Assembly: GCA_903918645.1 (NCBI GenBank) | Contig: CAIXFH010000192.1 | Location: forward strand, 53,445 to 117,444 | DNA: 64,000 bases | Origin: an uncultured Actinomycetes bacterium | Lineage (GTDB): Bacteria > Actinomycetota > Actinomycetes > S36-B12 > CAIYMF01 | Direction: 5' to 3' | Part shown: positions 63,470 to 64,000 of the stretch, in pieces | Position numbering within the stretch: position 1 is the stretch's first letter | How the letters are laid out: the number at the start of each line of letters is the position of its first letter | Made by a program: the position numbers and the translations under genes | The notes under the pieces: model-generated | Databases searched by the model: none | Told to the model about the DNA's origin: nothing | What the model saw: the letters and a program-made list of their open reading frames with translations, nothing else

Positions 63470-64000
63470 GTGACCGAGACCACCCAGAACAGTCCTAGTT
63501 CCACCCCGCGTAAGTCCGGCGGCCTCGGCGCGATGCTGCTGCCTGAACTCAAGTCCCTTGCTGGCCAGTTAGGCATCGCTGGGGCTTCAGGTATGCGCAA
63601 GGCCGACCTCGTCACCGCCATTGGCGAACGACAGGTTGGCTCAGCGCCTCGTGCTGAGCGTCCGCCTCGTGCTGAGCGTCCGCCTCGTGCTGAGCGTCCG
63701 CCTCGCGCTGAGCGTGCACCGCGCGCTGAAGGCGCAGCCGAGTCTCGGCAGAGCCGAAGTGGCGCTGACGAGCCCGATGCTGGCGCAGGGCGCACTAGCG
63801 AGGTACCTCGCGACAGTGCGCCACGTACCGAGTCTTCCGACGGGGCTGCTGGGCGCACGGGCGAGTTCGGCGACGATGCGCAACGCGGCGACTCGCCCCG
63901 CGGCGACCGTCCGCCTCGTAGCGAGCGTCCCAATCGCAATAACCGCGACCGCGATGGTGGGACCCGCGATGGTGGGACCCGCGATGGTGGGACCCGCGAT
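63470..64000 (+). CDS. rho: Transcription termination factor Rho, N-terminal part (runs off right edge)
   Basis: An open frame from GTG 63470 to the window edge (177 codons). Residues about 15-60 match the Rho N-terminal domain: LGAMLLPELKSLAGQLGIAGASGMRKADLVTAIGERQ. After it comes the long hydrophilic insertion typical of actinobacterial Rho, here with four RAERPP repeats (18-base units at 63645-63716), an acidic/Ser-rich stretch, then DGGTR repeats (15-base units from 63953) still running at the edge. The RNA-binding and ATPase domains lie outside the window. Such insertions are thought to help bind structured, GC-rich RNA. Confidence 0.95.
   Translation, partial: MTETTQNSPSSTPRKSGGLGAMLLPELKSLAGQLGIAGASGMRKADLVTAIGERQVGSAPRAERPPRAERPPRAERPPRAERAPRAEGAAESRQSRSGADEPDAGAGRTSEVPRDSAPRTESSDGAAGRTGEFGDDAQRGDSPRGDRPPRSERPNRNNRDRDGGTRDGGTRDGGTRD
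63645..63716 (+). repeat. Four 18-bp in-frame tandem repeats in rho
   Basis: Units of CGCCTCGTGCTGAGCGTC start at 63645, 63663, 63681 and 63699; the first three are identical, the fourth has two changes and a fifth is degenerate. They encode RAERPP repeats. Confidence 0.95.
63953..64000 (+). repeat. 15-bp tandem repeats in rho at the window edge
   Basis: Three exact copies of GATGGTGGGACCCGC and the start of a fourth, encoding DGGTR. The array is cut by the window edge, so its length is unknown. Confidence 0.95.

Noticed and set aside
63645..63716. Repeats considered as CRISPR or regulatory iterons
   Set aside because: They are in frame within rho, with no spacers, and encode a regular peptide repeat.

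Overview
The window is one contig from a moderately high-GC actinobacterium. Three things point there: the argS-lysA-hom-thrC-thrB-rho gene order, the fused oxoglutarate decarboxylase/dehydrogenase (kgd) followed by its small DUF6104 partner, and a c-di-AMP riboswitch in front of a secreted wall hydrolase. I cannot name the genus; an uncultured or environmental lineage is plausible.

Layout. 1-5.9 kb (minus): a cut-off exonuclease/DNA polymerase, DUF6104, kgd and an acetylpolyamine-amidohydrolase-type deacetylase. 6-10.2 kb: DmpA-type aminopeptidase, CocE hydrolase and an MFS exporter, with a TetR gene divergent from the MFS gene. 11-17 kb (minus): a complete Opp/Dpp peptide ABC operon. 17.3-25.2 kb (plus): prolyl oligopeptidase, aldehyde dehydrogenase and sbcDC. 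25.3-29.8 kb: DUF2510/DUF4333 protein, riboswitch plus wall hydrolase, trmB and a PAS-GGDEF-EAL protein. 29.9-35.5 kb (plus): a second complete Opp/Dpp operon. 35.5-42.8 kb (minus): FGGY kinase, class III aminotransferase, GntR regulator, serine hydrolase and an orphan peptide-binding protein. 43-50.3 kb: MFS, beta-carbonic anhydrase, YtcJ-like amidohydrolase, DUF1697, VOC protein and an APC permease with an unusual Cys-rich tail.

50.46-56.31 kb is a small integrated island. It is bounded by a direct repeat of the 3' end of tRNA-Arg(CCG), with the intact tRNA at the right edge. It carries an integrase broken by two frameshifts, a four-gene module (unrecognised secreted protein, ABC ATPase, two membrane proteins) and about 1.2 kb of GC-rich DNA without clear genes. 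56.5-64 kb returns to core genes: argS, lysA, hom-thrC-thrB and the 5' part of rho, which runs off the window inside a tandem-repeat region.

Taken together, 6-43 kb looks like a peptide and amino-compound scavenging region: two ABC peptide importers, three family-5 binding proteins, three peptidases or hydrolases, and accessory catabolic enzymes. Two of the binding proteins lack a lipobox and instead carry a C-terminal membrane helix; they also share a promoter-like motif. The least explained items are the island's secreted-protein/ABC module and the C-terminally anchored binding proteins.
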